The notes beneath the pieces are model-generated. The model was not told where the DNA came from. It ran no database searches and worked only from the letters and a program-made list of their open reading frames with translations. Of a stretch of DNA of 64,000 bases, positions 47,005 through 60,259 are shown piece by piece. A program made the position numbers and the translations under genes. The DNA comes from Zygnema cylindricum (lineage: Eukaryota > Streptophyta > Zygnematophyceae > Zygnematales > Zygnemataceae), in contig JBBHKE010000463.1 of NCBI GenBank assembly GCA_037447655.1, positions 83,947 through 147,946 on the forward strand, written 5' to 3'. Position 1 is the stretch's first letter. Each line of letters starts with the position of its first letter.

Positions 47005-47335
47005 TTAGTTCATGTTTAGAATGTAGTTCAGTTTGTAAGTTGTGCAAGTAATTATAATGAGCCGAAAGCAACCATGATATATTGTGAAAACTGTGTACTA
47101 AACTGTAAATAGGAAATTAGTTCAGATTGTAAACTGTTCAAACAATTATAATGAGCTGAAAATAACCATGAAATAGTGTCAAAGTGTGTATTGAACTGAA
47201 AATAAGAAAATAGTTCAGATTGTAAGCTCTAGAAAAGTCATAACAAGAGGAAAACTACAGTGCATTAAACTGAAATTAACAAAATATTTCTGATTGTGAA
47301 CAGTTCTACAGTAAAAACAAGCAGAAAATTACATA
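47005..47335 (+). repeat. About 100-bp tandem repeat
   Basis: Three to four diverged copies share TAGTTCAG.TTGTAA, ATAATGAGC.GAAA.AACCATGA and AACTG.AAATA. They lie inside the large Harbinger-like element. Confidence 0.6.
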
Positions 47336-48237
47336 TTAAAATTGTTTTTCCTTGTTTATTTCATGTTACATCTTTGGCTTTTGAGGCATAATATGTGTTT
47401 AAACTCCCTTTGCAATATTCTGTTTTCATTACCCAACAACATTTGCCAATGAACATACATTGATGTATAGAAGACAGTAAATAAATGTTTGTCGTCCTTC
47501 CCTATTTCATTACACTATGTTGATATGCTTTGAATCCGTTTTTGCAAGAATGGTGAAAGTGGATCGTGGAAAGTAAAAAGACACGACATGGTAGAGAAGA
47601 GAAGGGCGTTCTGAGGCGTGATCAGTACGGCAATGTGCTGAAAGCCTCCACTTCGACAATGTGGCGTACAGAGAATACAAAAATTGTCAGCGTGTGGGGA
47701 GAAGCCTCAATTGAAGCCGGATGGAAGTTTCGCCCCATTTTTTGTACCACTTCATCTGTCACACTGTTTCGTACACGTCTACGTAAGTCACATTTTAAGT
47801 TACAAGTTATTACCGTTTACATCCGAATGCTCTAAAAGTTGTACGGAGAATCTTCGCTAAAAAACAAAGTTTCAAGACTAAGTTTCGGTTACATGCGAAA
47901 GTACCCTAAATTTCCTGCCTCGACTCAACGGATACGATTACACAATCGGAGTTTTCCTTCGTTTTGTGGTTCATCGTACAGTTCTATACGGAAGTCATCC
48001 GTACGACTCATCTAAAACTATGCGGCGTCTCCCGTGCAATTACTGACGTTGCATATCGAATGCGTTTTGCCGGCAACCGATATGTACTTTTGTCAGGGTG
48101 CTGATAATCAATATATCAACACTTTATATCGATCGATCGATCGCTAAATACAATGCATCCAAATCGATATCGCAATACCAAAGATATGGGCGTACGGTCC
48201 GTACAGTTTACACGACACCGTGACCCTATTCGTGTTA

Positions 48238-49006
48238 GGGTGGCGTTCCATTAGACGACAAGTGAGGTTGTTTACAGAAATCCAGATCTCTCCGTACTGT
48301 TCCGTACCTTTTATTTTGTTTTTATGTGCGAACAACATTAGAGAGAATCTTGCCAAAACTCTGCGATGGTATGGGAGGAAACAACGACCGTTGGATACTT
48401 TCTCGTGAAGCATTCGCTTCGAAAGTTTCTGTAAATGGTGATGTACCTACCTCGAGGAGGTACATCACCATTTACAGAAAAAAATGAGCAGCGACACGTT
48501 GGATACAAAACATACGTGTCAGTATGTCAGCCAACGGAAATCAAGAAAATTCGCATATTATATATGCATTCTAAAATCCAACGAGATCACAAAAGCAATC
48601 TCGTAACGAGCTTTCGTCACGCTATTTTTGTTACCACCCATGCGTCACACTATTTGTGCCCGCGCTCATCCGTCACACTATTTTTGGCAACGCATTGACG
48701 TTACGTTATTCCTTTGAACCAAATTTCCGCTTCGAAAACAGAAACCCAAAAAAATGAGCCGCTTCTGTCGTACGATTACCTGGTAGGCAAGTACATGGCA
48801 CGCAAATAATGGTTTTAATTTTTAAGTTTAAAGTTGGTCGGCAAGAAAGATATTTCTAGATTTTCAATATCCGATATTTACCTACGTGGCACCAATCTTT
48901 TCTGTACACGTGGATTACAGACTCTGCCCGATAGAACATCGTTCACAATGTAGCATACTGTAATGTTGGCCGTACGATTACAGAATTTCTCGATGGAACG
49001 CCACCC
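48238..49006. mobile_element. PIF/Harbinger-like element J1
   Basis: The ends GGGTGGCGTTCCAT and ATGGAACGCCACCC are a perfect 14-bp inverted repeat flanked by TTA on both sides. The 769-bp body has no transposase. It contains a hairpin at 48426-48480 with two perfect 23-bp arms (TTTCTGTAAATGGTGATGTACCT) around a nine-base loop containing CTCGAG. Confidence 0.85.
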
Positions 49007-49091
49007 TTAATCACACTATATCGGCGTCAATAAATTACGATCCTTGAGCCTAAAACCTGATTAATAATATATTCTTGTTTCATTTACGCTA

Positions 49092-49642
49092 CACCGCGAA
49101 TCGTAATTAGAGTAAATAAATAATTACCTGTCACCGTGAATCGTAATTAAATTTATGTACGCTAATTCCGTCACCCCAAATTTTGACTCTATCACCCGAA
49201 ATAGAGTACATTATTCTAAATTATTCTTTACATTATTAAAGGTACTTTTTGAATGAGCGTCAATAACTCTAATACAGTGCCGTCTTAGATAGTGTGACGT
49301 ACGGTCAATGTTTGACCGTGCAAAATTGTACTTCATTAAGTAGAAAAGTACAAATAATGATTTAATACAGGTCGTTATCATGTAACTGCGTTTTAACAAA
49401 CCACGTAGTGCAAACGTCATAATGACGTGAAACTGTACGCTTTGTCAGACTCAGTACGTATACCTAGCTTACAGTAGATATTCATCGCTCAAATTTAAGC
49501 CCAAATTAGAGTTATCGATAAATTAGAGTAAAAAAAATAATTAAAACAATTGATCACCCAAATTATAGTTCATACCTCTAATTAATATTTTTTTCGTTTT
49601 TTTACTCTAATTATTTCTTTACTCTAATTACAATTCGCCGTG
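49092..49642. mobile_element. Mariner-like TA element K1
   Basis: The ends CACCGCGAATCGTAATTAGAG and CTCTAATTACAATTCGCCGTG are inverted repeats with two mismatches, flanked by TA. It is non-coding and AT-rich, and is the same family as K2, K4 and K5. Confidence 0.75.
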
Positions 49643-49730
49643 TAGTGTAAAGAAATGAAAAAAAATAGCGTTATTAACTCTAATTTGGGTAATCAATTGT
49701 TTTCAAAAAATAATATTACTCTATTTTATC

Positions 49731-50036
49731 CATAGTTCAAAAGTAGCTGAAAGTAGGCCCATACAATATGCCTATTGTACGCAAAACATACAATATGACC
49801 TTAAGACCCATATTGTATTCGGACCTATTCGGACCAATTAAAACATTCGGACCAAAAATTGGACCAATTAAAACATTCGGAACATTCTTTTTTATTATCA
49901 CCGTCAGATTCGGACAATCGGACGGTCGCTGATCAAAGTAGCGATCTAAGAAGATCACATGAAAAGCCCATAACACAACTTACGATAAAGGCGCCGACCA
50001 AAGTCCTACCATAAAAACGCTTACTTTTGAACTATC
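49731..50036. mobile_element. Miniature hAT-like element M2
   Basis: The terminal bases CATAGTTCAAAAGTA and TACTTTTGAACTATC are inverted repeats, and the flanks are an exact 8-bp direct repeat ATTTTATC (49723-49730, 50037-50044). The interior holds repeated TTCGGACC and CCCATA.AATAT motifs. It encodes nothing. Confidence 0.7.
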
Positions 50037-50044
50037 ATTTTATC

Positions 50045-51562
50045 AATAAGGGTGGACTTCATAGTTGTTCATAGCCTTTAGTGCGAACGATTCAATCACG
50101 ACGAATTATACGTAACGAAAGCATTGATCTTTTTGAACAAATCGTTAAAAATCGTTAATGACTTTCATCCGTACAATTCCGTACATATAAAACAAAAAAA
50201 ATACATTTAGCGCAGTTTGTAAGTTTCCCGTTAAATGAGCGCTTAAAAATTGATGAACAATTAATTACCTATCACACTCTATCTGTGCATCAGAATTCCT
50301 TTATCAACCGGTAGCGGAAAACACGAGAACGAGCTTAGCGAAACTGTCGTAGACCCGTTTTCAAAACTTATTAAGCGCACATTTTTATCAACACGTTTTA
50401 TCAAAGTCCGTTTGGCGGATATTATCTGACAGACAGCCATGGCCGCCTTCTCTCTGCCTTCTCTCTCTACGGTTTTTTAGGGTTTTTTAGGGTTTTTTTG
50501 TGACGTTTCAGTTTTGTGACTCGAAAATTTTGTGACGTTTCAACGTCTCTTTTGAAAATGTCCGTACATTTTCGATGAAATGACGTACAGGTTCCGTGCT
50601 ATTCCTGTTCAGTTCAGTGGACAGAAAGTACTAATAACTACGACGCATCTTTTCCTCGAATTCCGTACACTTCCGTAAAAAAGTACATTTTACGGGAAAT
50701 ATTGTACTTTTCCCGTAAATTGTCCGTTCAGTTTACCGGACAGAAAGAACATCGCGTTTTTTTGCGATCTTCTCAACACTCACGAATTATACATTTCAAT
50801 CGTAAAAATTGAAAAAATCGCACGATTTGAACAACACTGGTGGACTTTCATTTGGCGTTTCAGTAATGATACGTTTAGTGAAGGGCGTGCCTTCCATTAG
50901 GTTGCGTCAACAAACCACTTTTTATTTTCGTGGCTCATTCTTATTGGTAACACGTAGGTTAATATTTGATGCTTACAATCTTGAAGGAATCTTCGAATGC
51001 AAAGTCTGAACGCAATATCTGTACTAGCGGAGGTAATTAATAACTCGTTTATAATGTACTATCCAAAATTTCAAAACGCAACGACAAAAGGCGGCGACAA
51101 ACTTTGATGGTGGGAGCATGCCGGGATAATCTTGGCGGATTCGCATCCACCCTGGCGGAAGGCACATGGCCCATGTGACGTCAACGCACATAAGCGCACG
51201 CCCATCGTGTTTTTTTTCCTTTTCCCACGCGGCCCATTTTTACACGTTCAGTCTGTGCAAAGTGTCCTCACTGTGGACGGTCGCCCGCCACAGACTGTAG
51301 GGTTGGCGACGTAGCGTCTCAGATTAAAAGTGTAATGCATCCGACGGTCTGCATTCACGCCTACAGCCTTGGAGATTCTTTCGCAATGACACTATGAGCA
51401 TGTAAATCTATATTATTCCATTAGCGAAAAAGGGGTTGTTTACTGAGGTCCGTACTTTTTCGTACAAGTCCATACCATTTATTTTTTTCCAAAGGAAAAC
51501 ATCTTTACAGAAGACATTTTTTCTTTCAAGGAATATAGCAATACATCGTTTTTGATGTCGAT
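50045..51562. other. Unassigned DNA with short repeat motifs
   Basis: I see no gene. Three TTTTTTAGGG-like units occur at about 50471-50500. A segment at about 50886 (GTGCCTTCCATTAGGTTGCG) is found reverse-complemented at about 26637, so more transposon sequence is present, but no complete element could be bounded. Confidence 0.4.
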
Positions 51563-51565
51563 TGA

Positions 51566-52355
51566 GGGTAACATTCCATTAGGCGGTCCAAGCAAATGTA
51601 CGGACAAGTCTACTGACAGCGTTTACTGGAAGTCAGCTCCATTCTTCCACTCCATTATGTTGGGCCAGTAACAAACCTTTCTCAATTATGATTGCCACCA
51701 CATAGGTTAGAGTCCAGATTCTAAAAATCTTAAAAAAATATACAAACGGAATATCTGTACGAAATATTTGTACGAGCGGAGGTAGTTAATGATTCGTACA
51801 TAAAGATTTCGGCCAGATTTTGATTTTGAAAATGGAAATCTAAATTTAGAAACGGAATTGTAAAAAAGGACGAGGCAAACTTTGAAGGTCGCGGCAAACT
51901 TTGAATGTCAGTGGATGTCAGACGGAGCGTGCAAGGATATGTTCAACCTGACCTGCATTCAGCGTGGCCGCTGACACATGGCCTGTACGACGTGCACGCT
52001 TGTGATCGCTTGTTCAAAGTAGATATTATTTTGCTTTTTCACGTGTACCAATGGTAATGAATGGCAATCATCCAGTGGGCCCCAACTCTCCTCGCGAGGA
52101 GAGTTGGGGGCCACTGGATGATGTGCGCTATTGCTTCGTGAATCTCAAAAAGTGAAACATCCAACGGTCAAGAATTACGCCTACATCATTGAAGCTTCTC
52201 GACAGCTTTCCAGTAACGATGTTTCGACTGAAAACAATTTTTTTAGGGTACGGCTATTTACGACACTATACGAAAATGTACGGCGTCCAGTAACGAACCC
52301 CACTTTTCGTACGGCGTCCAGTAACGAACCCCACTTTTCGTCTAATGGAATGTTA
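51566..52355. mobile_element. PIF/Harbinger-like element J2
   Basis: The ends GGGTAACATTCCATTAG and CTAATGGAATGTTACCC are a perfect 17-bp inverted repeat, flanked by TGA on both sides. The 790-bp body contains a 56-bp palindrome at 52067-52122. There is no transposase. Confidence 0.85.
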
Positions 52356-52398
52356 CCCTGATACGCAACAAAAATAACTACCTTGACCTCTTAAGCTA

Positions 52399-52890
52399 CA
52401 CCGCGAATCGTAATTAGAGTAAATTACTCTAATTCGGTCGCTCGAAATTTCGACTCTATCACATGAAATAGAGTAAATGATTCTAATTTTTTCATTATTC
52501 TATTTAAGGTAAAGTTTAATTAGCGCTTTTAATTCTAATATAGGTTCGTTTTAAATAGTGTGGAGTACGGACGACCTCCGACTGTGCAAAATTGTACTTT
52601 ATTAAGTAAAAAAGTACAAATAATGATTTAATACAGGACGTAACTGTGTTTTAACATACCACGTAGTGCAAACGTCACAGTGACGATAAACTGTACGTTT
52701 TGCCAAATTCTGTACGAATACCTTATTTACAGTAGAGGATATTAGCGTGCCAAATTAGAGTACTTAAATAAATTAGAGTGAACTTCATAGTTTAAACAAC
52801 TCTATCATATAAATTAGCGTTCATTACTCTAATATTTTTTTTAGTTTTTGTAATCTAATTTTTTCATTACTCTAATTACGATTCGCGGTG
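52399..52890. mobile_element. Mariner-like TA element K2
   Basis: The ends CACCGCGAATCGTAATTAGA and TCTAATTACGATTCGCGGTG are a perfect inverted repeat flanked by TA. Its body aligns with K1 (49092-49642) in the same orientation, for example AATTGTACTT.ATTAAGTA and CCACGTAGTGCAAACGTCA. Confidence 0.8.
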
Positions 52891-53035
52891 TACTGTACTT
52901 GTGGTGTTAGGAAGAACGAATTTCTACCATTAAAGTTCATTATAACGGAGAGATATGCATTCATCTACAAAAGTTAAAACTGATTCGACATTACTTTCAC
53001 TCCCAAACCAAAAGAAAAGGAGGAAACTACTGCGT

Positions 53036-53241
53036 GTATCGCTATTAGTGTTAACAAATTTTTCGTCAATTAAAACATCTTTTCTTCGTACACACTTCCA
53101 ATTTTCATATGAAGACCGCCGATGGGAAGATGAAAATATAAGCTTTCAATCACAACCGTCAGATCAGGAATCCGACAAGCGTGTACAAAAAAAAAACGTT
53201 TTAAATGGCGAACAAACTATTAACACTAATAGCGATACACT
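53036..53241. mobile_element. Short TIR element related to the APC10-intron copy
   Basis: GTATCGCTATTAGTGTTAAC at the left is matched by TTAACACTAATAGCGATAC at the right in inverted orientation. Internal motifs resemble 41180-41400. It is non-coding. Confidence 0.5.
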
Positions 53242-53249
53242 ATCATTCT

Positions 53250-54208
53250 ATCATTGAAAGTCTTTGCTTATGTCTTTTGCAAAGCATTAACTTTGTTGCA
53301 ATCATTGATGGAAAGACAACCAAGGTACAAAAAGGGTAAAACAAAACATTAAAGACAACAGCAAGATTCAGAAGCAAGGCAAACTCTCTTTTTATAAAAA
53401 AAATAAAGTAGAGTAAAGAACAGACTAAAAAGTGATTGCTAGCTAAAGCAAGTAATCACCAAAACTGATTAAGTTTACAAAAGACGACAACCCACAAAGA
53501 GAAGAAACCTTCAGTTAAAGAACTGCCCACCCACAGCTCTAACAATCTGAAGTCCACAAAAACCGGCGAGGTTTTGAGATAGGAATATACAGCCATGATT
53601 GAAGACTCTAGAAATTTCAATCTCTAAGAAACTAACCATCGCAAAATATTTTTTATTAGATTACTCAGACTACAAATTACCTGTAGTAGTTAATCTTTTA
53701 AGCAACTAACCATCTCAATTCATGTTTTATTAGACCATTCAGACTACAAATTACCTAGTAGTAGTTGAACAAAAACACATCATTCAGGAGCCTTACAGCT
53801 TTTTACCAATGCCTAAACATGCACAGAAAAACTGTGGTAAAAATTATGTTTTTAATTGCTCAATTCTACACTTGAAAACATACGCTGTTTCCTTCAATTT
53901 GCCTTCAATCTAAGCTGGCTTATCTTATCAATGTGACAAAACGACAGTATCAGGCCTTCTTGAGGTCCCAGCCCTAAAAGGATCATTTTTGCGTTCAAAA
54001 ATGGTATTTCCATGTACAAATATAGACCTAACTCCAACAAACTACCACCATTCCCTACCAAATGTTATTATATTATAACTGGATCCAATACAGATATTGA
54101 CTGATACAGAATCCCTAACAACTAACTGTACAGGTATGGACTATACACCATCCTCTCCTTAACAATAAATCACGCGCCTTCTACGCCAAACCCTAAAACA
54201 CCCTCAAT
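53250..54208. other. Downstream region of NAC gene
   Basis: It probably contains the 3' UTR of the minus-strand NAC gene. A local similarity is seen between about 53640-53690 and 53700-53755 (AACTAACCATC..., TTTTATTAGA..., CAGACTACAAATTACCT). No gene is recognised. Confidence 0.45.
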
Positions 54209-57200
54209 CTAACAAATTAGGGCAACTCCTAGTCGTACCATACTAATAAATCCTACGAAAAGAGAGAGACAAGCCGCTGTTCCTCCGATCAACTGAATGA
54301 CTCTCGTCCTCAAAGATTTCCTCCCTACACTACATATTCGGGACGAATTGTCCCTCCACTGCTTGACAGTTCTCTGCGGTGCTCCAGACCGTAAAAACAT
54401 CGAATCATCGGTTCCAATCACATTTGAGCTTTCCTTCTCCGATTCTGGCATAGATCTGTCATTTGAACCACCATTATTAGTATCAAATAAAGCCTGTCCT
54501 TCCACTCCTTTTCGATCAGAGGATTCAGAACCAGAATCGACATCAGCGTCCAAATTAGGAATAGAGTTGGTGGGAACCGTGAGCTTCCTCAATCCAGGAA
54601 GAGTACTCAAAAGTTGCGTCAGACCTACTGGCAACGGCCTCAGTTTAGAAACCTCAGTTGAACTACAGCTTAAGTGAGTAACAGACTCAGAATTTTTGCA
54701 CGAATCCTGAGAGAGGCTTCTTATTTTTTCTCCCCCAGTGTTTATTTTTCCTGCGCAGCTCAATATAACGAGTCAGGGACAGATAGATATCCCTCAACTG
54801 TGATATGTCACTGTCTGGCACAGGATTTTTCAAAAAAAGGACCAAAAAAAGTCCACAATATGACAACTAATTAACCAATCAATACTTGCAAATGTTGGAT
54901 AAACCACTAATGAAGACTATCTTTCTGGAATACCTAATAGTAGTCACAAATAAATAACACCAAGGCGACAAAAAAAAAAATCACCATCTCCTTGAAAATC
55001 CCAAAATACAAGTCCTACAACCACAGGACAAAAAGGAGAAGAAACCTAAAAACCGTCAAGGAGTCATAATATACAGGACCACACTAAAACATAATAATAA
55101 TACCCACCTGGAGAAAGATTGCCCCCAAACCCCTGCCCATTAACCAACTTGCGGTTTTTGCATCGATTCTCTCTGATCACCAAACTTGAGTCCCTCTGAA
55201 TGTTTCCGATGAACGCTTGTAAAATCACCTGATGTCAATAACAGCGTCCAAAACTTTACAGTGTCATGAACTGTGACTTCAAATAGTAAACCAAATCTCT
55301 GCTATCTCCTATACCACCAAGGCTCCATAGTTTAGAACTAGCTCAATAGAACAGCTGGAATATGACAACATCTCTTGACCTCCCAACAATCTTAGGACTA
55401 AACCTGAACGCAACAACAAACAAAATTATACAAAATGAAACCCAGCAATAGCAAGTTCTATTCAAGAACTTTGTCTGAACCTGCTTTGGAAAAAAGAAAT
55501 TCACTACAAAAGTCGTTAGTCGACAAATTATATTGGGAATCCCTGGTGCATACGCAACCACGGGAACCCGTTGGTCCACCAGCCGGATTCCGGCAGGTGT
55601 CAGGTCATTTGCCCAAGAGGCTGTCCTGCCTCTCGCAGACCATCATCCACGTACCTCTCTTGCCACACTTGCCTCATACAAGCTTTTCCCCAAACCAATG
55701 GCGTCCCTGTCACTATCTGGTTCCTCCTTGATGGCGTTTCGACACCTTACATTGTCGCGAACGTCGGCAACTGACCCTTGTACTCCGCCTCCTAAATGCA
55801 CTTGGTCAATGTTTGACACCACTTGTTTTGGAACTCTTATAGACATCCGAATACGTCTATCCGTAGGCACACTGTCAATTTTCTCACGCGATGGCCTGGA
55901 ACGAATAACAATACGCGGCTTTGTATCCTCGGAAGCTTCTGCATCGCTAACTCCAAAAACTCCATTTCGGATCTCTGGTGGATTCCCTCCATATCCAAAA
56001 GGCTCCAATTTTGAAAATAATGGTTCAGTGCTTTCTATTCCCACATCAGTTCCATCCAACATCGCCTGCAGCACTTCAGGAGATAATTCTGTATTGTCGT
56101 AGCTGTCTGATGAAAGAAACTCCTGAATGTATGCGAACTCCGAATTGTCACAATCAGCCTTTCCATATGACGCTGCTTGAAGACCATCTCCAACACCAAA
56201 ACCTCCATCATTCTGGCAGCCTGTGACATCCATATTGTACACAGGAAAGTGACTAGATTCTGAAATATCATCCGCAGCATCTGGAGCACCCGAAGCTAAA
56301 GGCCAGGTCCAATCATCGGAACTGGAAAGAGTTAACGTAGCAGGGACATCATCGAAGAGCATCTGCACACCGCGTCACCAGAAGCAAACCCAGATCAAAA
56401 CCTTGCATAAGCAAAAGACAAACTCCAAATCTTGCAGAGAAAAGCTTGCTTAACGTACAACAGTTTCCAAATCTTACAGAGTTTTAAGAACGTACATACA
56501 ACAGTCTCCAGCAGATTATACCTGAATTACTGCAGCCACAAGAAGCAGATATACAACAGGAATAACAACCATACTGCAGGAGTATCAGCCTCAGAACAGG
56601 ACACAAGAATATGGAAAGGAGAGGGAACACGTCACACCATTTTCAAAGACGACCCCATAGCCTGCCCACTTTGGCCCACCTCTGACACTGTCCTTACCTC
56701 CTCATTTGTGAAGGAAAGGTATGGAATCTCCCCTGTGCAGACCTCCGGTGAATCCTCGCTTTTCCAAATAATCCTATCTCGATCATCGACTTCACCGCTA
56801 CCTTCATCGCCACTATTGTCAGAAGCACCGACCATATTCGAACCGCTGGTATTTGGAACACCAACAGCTTCGACAGAATAAGTTCCCTTTCCACAGCTTG
56901 ATTTGTCCACTTCCACCTCTGCCTCCATGGGTGGTATGTTTCCCTCCTCACATTTGGGCCCTAAAGGTCTTGTTGTTGATGGCAGTCCTGCAGCTGGGCC
57001 CTTGTCGTTAGGGTCGCCTTTCTTGTTGAAAACTCGGCATAATACAAATGCATCCTGTCATTCACAGGTAGGACATGCAGACTGTCAGTTCCAATTTCTC
57101 ATACAACCCATCATTTATCTACTATACAAACCATCAGTCTAGTTATCCATACAACACATCAGTCCAATTATCAATACAAACATCAGTTGAATTATCCATA

Positions 57201-58410
57201 CAAACCATCAGGTCAGTTATCCATACAGACCATAAGTTCACTTATCCAACAAACAAACCAGTAGTTCAGTTATCAAACATACAAACCATCACTTCAATCC
57301 ATCCATACAAATCATCAGTTCACTTAACCTTACAAACCATTAGTACAATATCCATACAAACCACCAGTTCAGTCATCCATAGAAACCATTGATACCGTTA
57401 TCCAACATACAAAGCATAAGTTTAGTTATCAAACATACAAACAATCCCTTTGATATCACGCAACCATCACTTCAGTTATCCGCACAACAATTCACATGTC
57501 ACCTATTTGAATAGCTTTTTTTTCCAAAACCCATTTAGCGACAGAAAAAGTCTTCTAATAGACAAAAGGCAAATCCCGACTAAATGGGCCACTAAGCACC
57601 TACCTGACCAGGAGAAACTTCGCCATTCGCTTTCTCCAGTCTGTATTCATGCATTATCCAGTCAGTCCGTTCCCCTTTAGGCGCCCGGCCCTGGTAGAAT
57701 ACAAGAGTTTTCTTCAGTCCAGCTTGGGCCCCTTTGGGACTTGCCAGAACCACACGATCTTTGCCGGTGGCCTTCCAGTAACCTCTGTTTGTTGCCCTGT
57801 TTGTCCGACTACCATTCGGATACTTTCGATCACGTGGACTGAAGAAATACCACTCGTTTTCCTTCAGCGCAGATTTTTCTGGAAAGAAAAAATCCAAACA
57901 GCTTAAAAACCTAAATCATGGTAGCTCGAAAAAATAAAATAGCTCATCCTATAGCATAGTAGTTATTATACTATTGTCATATAGGTGTAAAGTATAATAG
58001 CAATCATAGTATAGTAATAACTTTACTATGGCCATCGTACAGAAGTACCTGGGTCACAATAAATAGAACAATTAACATATAACTAATAGACCGTCAACAT
58101 CAAACAGTTACACAGGTAAGAATCAGAAGCTTAACACCAAACGCAATCATAGCTTCAAAAGAACAGCAAAAATACAGTAACATTTGTCAAGCTGTATAGA
58201 CAACGGCAACAATTTAGAGGTAGGAGGGAAAAAGGAACAGGACTAGGAGAATGACTTACCAGGCACATCCCACGGTTCACATTTGTAAAGGTCGACCTCC
58301 GCAATAATGTTGCCATGAATGACTTTGTTTGCAACTTTCCTTGAAAGATAATAATTCACCAACTCCTCATCAGTTGGATGGAAACGAAACCCCGGTGGGT
58401 AATCCCCCAT
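54209..58410 (-). CDS. Membrane-tethered NAC transcription factor (NTL type)
   Basis: Five exons: 58260-58410, 57604-57878, 56680-57054, 55655-56362 and 54209-54706. Phases match and give about 668 residues. The NAC domain fills residues 1-155: [70 protein letters not shown] and [13 protein letters not shown] (subdomains A-E). A long acidic, Ser/Asp-rich region follows, then IRSRP..RRIRM, similar to the basic motif of other NTLs. A hydrophobic segment at the extreme C-terminus ([19 protein letters not shown]) predicts tail anchoring. Such factors are held on ER or other membranes and released by proteolysis under stress. The ATG at 58410 starts where NAC proteins usually start. IKEEPDSD, encoded just before the end of exon 4, fits a SUMO consensus. 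The donor of exon 3 (GAG/GTGGGC) is the less certain junction; ATG/GTGTGA 18 bases downstream is also in phase. Confidence 0.95.
57090..57480 (+). repeat. CAAACCATCAGTTCA minisatellite in NAC intron 2
   Basis: About twelve or more degenerate copies of a roughly 28-bp unit (TTATCCATACAAACCATCAGTTCAG) fill most of the second intron of the NAC gene. Confidence 0.85.
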
Positions 58411-60259
58411 TGGAGTCACTGAATACACCAATCCAGAATAGGAAAGATAAGATTACCTCCTCCACTTGCTTCGATTTAACTGAGTTTTCAGTTGCTTCAA
58501 ACCAAGCCTAAGGGGGGAATCCTGTAGCCTTTGTTAATTATGAGAAAAAGACCGTAACACTGCTGGCATTATGCCTCCATACAGAGAGACAGAGAGAGAG
58601 AGAGATATGTAATCGTACAACTGTAACTACAACCCTGCAAAATCAGAAGGTTTTAGAGGATGTTAGTGACCAGAGAAGATGAAAAGCCTAAGTTCAAAGA
58701 ATATATCGTCAGTGTCTCGGAAAGGCAGTGTACATGCTTACTTTGCATTTGATGGGTGGCAACTGACTATTTTCCCAGGAGAATGACTTCTAAAACTAAT
58801 AGATGACAAACTATTAGAGAAGACTGAATTTGCAGCTACTGGTAGTTAAGATAAGAGCTTACAGTACATGATCAGCAAAACAATGCAGGAATTACTCCAC
58901 CAAAAATGTGCTCTATGAACGGCACAATAGTAGTGTTCCACAGAGTGTTGAAGATCAGCAAGTTTTTAGACACATGAGACAAAATCGCATCAAAAAGGCG
59001 ACAATTCACAAAACATTTCTTACCTTAAAAACAAAACAGGGAGAAAAAAGCTCTCCTTTCCTCTCTAACATGTAATTTTTTACGTCCAATGTTCTGAAAC
59101 TACTCACCAGCTCTAGATTCTAACTTCACAGATAAATTTTGCAATCACTGTTATTTTTTTTTCTGATTTTTGTACTTTTAACAAAAAGAGAAATTGGATA
59201 AAAGGAACAACCACTAAAGACAAAAGACTACAAAAGGAGATCCAGAAGAGAGAAAGGAAAAAACAACAAGAAAAGAAAGATTTCAAAAAAGTTGTCTCAG
59301 GTCAACTTTCTTTATGAAAATCTGGAGCTCTGTCTGAAAAGTAAGTCTCTAGAAGTTGAAATCTAACAATATGAAAGGTTTTCCTTTAGGATCAGTACCT
59401 CGCTCTTTTTAGGATGAATGCTGTGCCACGTCAGTATTAGCATTTAGCTTCGTATTTTTTTTCGGGCAGTCAATTGAAATGTTGATGTACCAAGAAAACA
59501 CTTGTGGAAGTACGGTACCATGGCTACGGTTCATTTTTGGATCGGACGACTTTCCTGGAACAATTCCTAAGCCCAGATGGCGACAAATATTTTCATCTGA
59601 GTACGGATGTTTGTACCTTCATTCAAGTCTTCAAAAACACAAAAAAAAACCGTACAGTACAAATTGATTTCAGTTAGTAATCCTCTGCAGTTATGATGGT
59701 GGTTAAAGGGGGAAAAGCGAACAAGACACGTACAATTTTTTTGACGCGGTTTGGAGCAGCCTTCTCGGAATGTTCGGTTGCCGCTCCGCGATTCGTTTTT
59801 CAACTCAAACTTTCCTTGGGAAGCACTCCACGTCTCCTATTGGCTGGATGCGCTGGCGACCACGTGGAAATCTGACCTGGCCATTCTCTCGGCACATTTG
59901 GTAGGACCCACCTATCTAGCTTAAAGCCACTTGAAACCGCCAGGTGTTGATGCTTCAACCGTCCACGCACACCTTTTAGAGCTTAGCATCGAGCCAACGA
60001 TTCAGGTTGAGACAGATCTGTAATAGAAATAGAATGGATTTTGGGAGGGAAATGAGGTCGATATGCAATTACGACCGCATTGCGATCGCACCAGTGCGTT
60101 CTGGGGAGTAGTCCCGTACATATTGCTCATAATCATATTTTAAATGTCCACACTCCAACGTGCACCCTAAATTACCTACAGACGATAGTACGGTACAGAC
60201 CATACATCTACTCCAGGTATTAACGTGTTCGGTAAATGCGGAAAGTCTCAACAGCCTAA
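58411..60259. other. Upstream region of NAC gene
   Basis: It holds the 5' UTR and probable promoter of the minus-strand NAC gene. TATTCAG just before the ATG could be the acceptor of a 5' UTR intron. A (GA)n run lies at about 58581-58602. No other gene is recognised. Confidence 0.45.

Noticed and set aside
50471-50500. TTTTTTAGGG repeats resembling plant telomere sequence
   Set aside because: Only about three irregular units occur; not an interstitial telomere array.
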